Below, piece after piece: positions 32,877 through 34,704 of a stretch of DNA of 34,704 nt. The notes below the pieces were generated by a model, which searched no databases, had not been told where the DNA came from, and worked only from the letters and a program-made list of their open reading frames with translations. Within the stretch, counting starts at the first letter, position 1, and each line of letters starts with the position of its first letter. The stretch is from Sphingomonas sp. (GTDB lineage: Bacteria > Pseudomonadota > Alphaproteobacteria > Sphingomonadales > Sphingomonadaceae): NCBI RefSeq assembly GCF_019749955.1, contig NZ_JAIEPC010000098.1, positions 1 to 34,704 on the forward strand, written 5' to 3'. The position numbers and the translations under genes were made by a program.

Positions 32877-34033
32877 GCGTACGCCGCCTGATCGCCAAAC
32901 TTCACCCGCCGCGCGGCGCCAACCAGGTTCGGCGCGTGCGGCGCATCAAGGCTTTCGACCAGATCGGCGAGATCGCGCACCGCATCGGGCCGCCCGCAAC
33001 TGCGCGCCCGCCCCGCAGCATTTTCGAGCGCGGCGGGATCGAGGCCCAGCTTCTGCATCTGCTTGGCGAGTTCTACGGCCGTAAAGTTGCGCTGCTGGAT
33101 CGTCCGCGCCCCACCCGCCTGCGTCATTTCGCGGGCATTGGCGGTCTGGTGATCGTCGGTCGCAATCGGCAGCGGCACCAGAATCGCGGGCCGCCCGGCG
33201 CAGGTCAGCTCGGCCAAGGTCGACGCACCCGCGCGCGCGATGACGATATGCGCCCACGCCAATTGCTCAGGCATATCGGGCAGATAGGTGGCTAGGTCAG
33301 CGGCGATCGACAGATCGGCATATTTCGCCCGCGCCGCGTCGATATCCTCGATCCGCGCCTGATGCGTCACTTGCAAGCGCCGCCGGAAGCTGATCGGCAG
33401 CAGCGCGAGGCCATCGGGCACGACATCGGACAACACGCTCGCGCCCTGACTGCCACCCGTCACCAGCACCCGGAAAATGCCGTCTTCCTCCAGCAAGGGA
33501 TAGGGCCGCTCGCGCAGCAACCGCACTGCCTCGCGCACCGGATTGCCGACGAGATGCGTCTTCGCGCGGTGCTTGGGCGCGAGCCGCTCGACATCGGGAT
33601 AGGAGGTCGCAATCGCACTCACCTTGCCCGCGACCAGCCGGTTGACGCGCCCCAGCACCGCATTCTGCTCATGCACCGCCGTCGGAATGCCGAGCGCAAA
33701 GGCGCCGAGCAGCGCGGGCAGCGCCGGATAGCCGCCAAAGCCGATCACGGCGGCCGGGCGCTGCGCCTTGAACAGCTTGATCGTCATACCGCGCCCGGCG
33801 AGCATCACGCTGCCCGCGCGCACCCAGCCGATTGGCCCGCCGCTCAACCGCCCGGCGGGGACGATATGCGTCTCGATCCCGTCGAACAGCCCGGGAAAGC
33901 GCACCCCGCGCGCATCGCTCACCAGCGCCACCGAATGGCCACGCGCGATCAGCTCGGCCGCGAGCGCCGCCGCCGGGACCATATGTCCACCGGTGCCGCC
34001 CGCCGCGAGAACGAAGTGGCGCGTCTTGCTCAT
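32873..34033 (-). CDS. murG: Lipid II synthase MurG
   Basis: MurG is the membrane-associated GT-B glycosyltransferase that adds GlcNAc to lipid I on the inner face of the membrane. The 386-residue protein has the G loop [19 protein letters not shown], a second loop [13 protein letters not shown], the [13 protein letters not shown] segment, [11 protein letters not shown], and the UDP-binding [18 protein letters not shown] with [14 protein letters not shown]. The ATG at 34033 overlaps the ftsW stop by 4 bases and is preferred over another 12 bases upstream. Confidence 0.96.
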   Translation of the reverse strand: MSKTRHFVLAAGGTGGHMVPAAALAAELIARGHSVALVSDARGVRFPGLFDGIETHIVPAGRLSGGPIGWVRAGSVMLAGRGMTIKLFKAQRPAAVIGFGGYPALPALLGAFALGIPTAVHEQNAVLGRVNRLVAGKVSAIATSYPDVERLAPKHRAKTHLVGNPVREAVRLLRERPYPLLEEDGIFRVLVTGGSQGASVLSDVVPDGLALLPISFRRRLQVTHQARIEDIDAARAKYADLSIAADLATYLPDMPEQLAWAHIVIARAGASTLAELTCAGRPAILVPLPIATDDHQTANAREMTQAGGARTIQQRNFTAVELAKQMQKLGLDPAALENAAGRARSCGRPDAVRDLADLVESLDAPHAPNLVGAARRVKFGDQAAYA

Positions 34034-34704
34034 TTCTTGCCCCATTCGACGACATAGGGCGACCGGGTCAGGAACGGATTGCGCCGCGTGAACGCCAGCA
34101 ACATCCCCATCCCGATCGACAGCGCAATCATCGACGACCCGCCATAGCTGATGAACGGCAAGGTCATCCCCTTCGACGGCGCGATGCCGGTGTTCACCGC
34201 CATGCTGATCAGTGCCTGCAACCCGAATTGTGTCGCGAGCCCCCCGGCCGCGAGCATCCGGAAGGCGTCGGTTTCGTCGAGCAATTTCACCACCACCCGC
34301 GCGACAATCGCGAAGAACAGCAGCGCGATCACGGCGCAGGCAACCAGCCCGAATTCCTCGCCAATGACCGAGAAGATGTAATCGGTCTGCGCTTCGGGCA
34401 GCTTGAACTTCATCGTGCCACCGCCGGGCCCGGTGCCGGTCAACCCGCCCGAGGTGATTGTCGCATGCGCCATGTCGGTCTGGTAATGGTCGATCGGCGC
34501 TTCATCATTGCCCTTGAACAGGAAGGCATCGATCCGCACCCGCGCGGTGTCATAGAAGAGATAGGCCGCGAGCAGCCCTGCCGGGGCCGCGCCGACGAAC
34601 GTCCCCAGCGTCTTGAGCGGCACCCCCGCGATCATCAGCAGCGCGAGCCAGATCGCGCAGAACACGATCGTCTGGCCGAAATCGGGCTGGAGCATCAGCA
34701 GGCA
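34030..34704 (-). CDS. ftsW: Lipid II polymerase / flippase-type protein FtsW, partial
   Basis: This is the C-terminal 224 residues of a SEDS-family division protein; the frame is open at the window edge, so the N-terminal helices are missing. Seen are LQPDFGQTIVF, GGLTGTGPGGGTMKF in the large periplasmic loop, FSVIGEEFGLVACAV, and the family end motif KGMTLPFISYGGSSMIA followed by a short cytoplasmic tail. SEDS proteins polymerise lipid II with a partner class b PBP; position before murG in the dcw cluster favours FtsW over RodA. Confidence 0.95.
   Translation of the reverse strand, partial: CLLMLQPDFGQTIVFCAIWLALLMIAGVPLKTLGTFVGAAPAGLLAAYLFYDTARVRIDAFLFKGNDEAPIDHYQTDMAHATITSGGLTGTGPGGGTMKFKLPEAQTDYIFSVIGEEFGLVACAVIALLFFAIVARVVVKLLDETDAFRMLAAGGLATQFGLQALISMAVNTGIAPSKGMTLPFISYGGSSMIALSIGMGMLLAFTRRNPFLTRSPYVVEWGKK

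Noticed and set aside
31425..32891. A 488-codon plus-strand frame opposite murC
   Set aside because: murC is complete and typical; the antisense product is His/Arg-rich shadow sequence.

Overview
The window looks like chromosomal DNA of a sphingomonad-type alphaproteobacterium. This rests on gene content and order recognised by eye: the run argS, SPOR protein, nagZ, scpA, scpB, tatA, tatB, tatC; a division and cell wall (dcw) cluster ftsW, murG, murC, murB, ddl, ftsQ, ftsA, ftsZ; a UPF0262 gene; a proline-rich TonB with two ExbD paralogues; and several families of intergenic palindromes. The DNA is GC-rich, most genes lie on the minus strand, and many overlap by 4 bases. No database search was possible.

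Left part (1-8566): the 3' remnant of an IS630-type transposase sits just past tatC. The minus-strand block tatC-tatB-tatA-scpB-scpA (Tat export and chromosome condensation) is separated from nagZ-SPOR-argS by a plus-strand gene for an exported dihaem cytochrome related to RoxA, followed by a palindromic repeat.

Middle part (8682-15597): a three-helix membrane protein, an exported M20 metallopeptidase, the replicative helicase dnaB, UPF0262-cdd, a small methyltransferase, an Asp/Glu racemase-like protein without the catalytic cysteines, and dcd. 15598-15874 holds a perfect inverted repeat and the terminator of the next operon.

Energy transduction and export (15875-22212): tonB-exbB-exbD-exbD on the minus strand, with a hairpin between tonB and exbB and a strong terminator at the end; then an unknown exported protein and a DUF1800-DUF1501 pair, of which DUF1501 carries a twin-arginine signal.

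Right part (22434-34704): a dGTPase-like HD hydrolase, a large TPR/SPOR exported protein, and then the dcw cluster, which runs off the window inside ftsW. Products of the dcw cluster, the two SPOR proteins and NagZ all act on septal or recycled peptidoglycan. Cdd, Dcd and the dGTPase homologue act on the pyrimidine and dNTP pools.

No wholly new multigene system is evident. The most unusual signals are the palindromic repeats (three families, five copies). One forms a multibranched element whose end supplies the ddl ribosome binding site; another keeps its arm hairpins through paired base changes. Also notable are the RoxA-like insertion, the tonB/exbB hairpin, the SPOR/TPR protein next to ftsZ, and the cysteine-less racemase homologue. 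No tRNA, rRNA or CRISPR array was seen, and no gap without a gene exceeds 300 bases.
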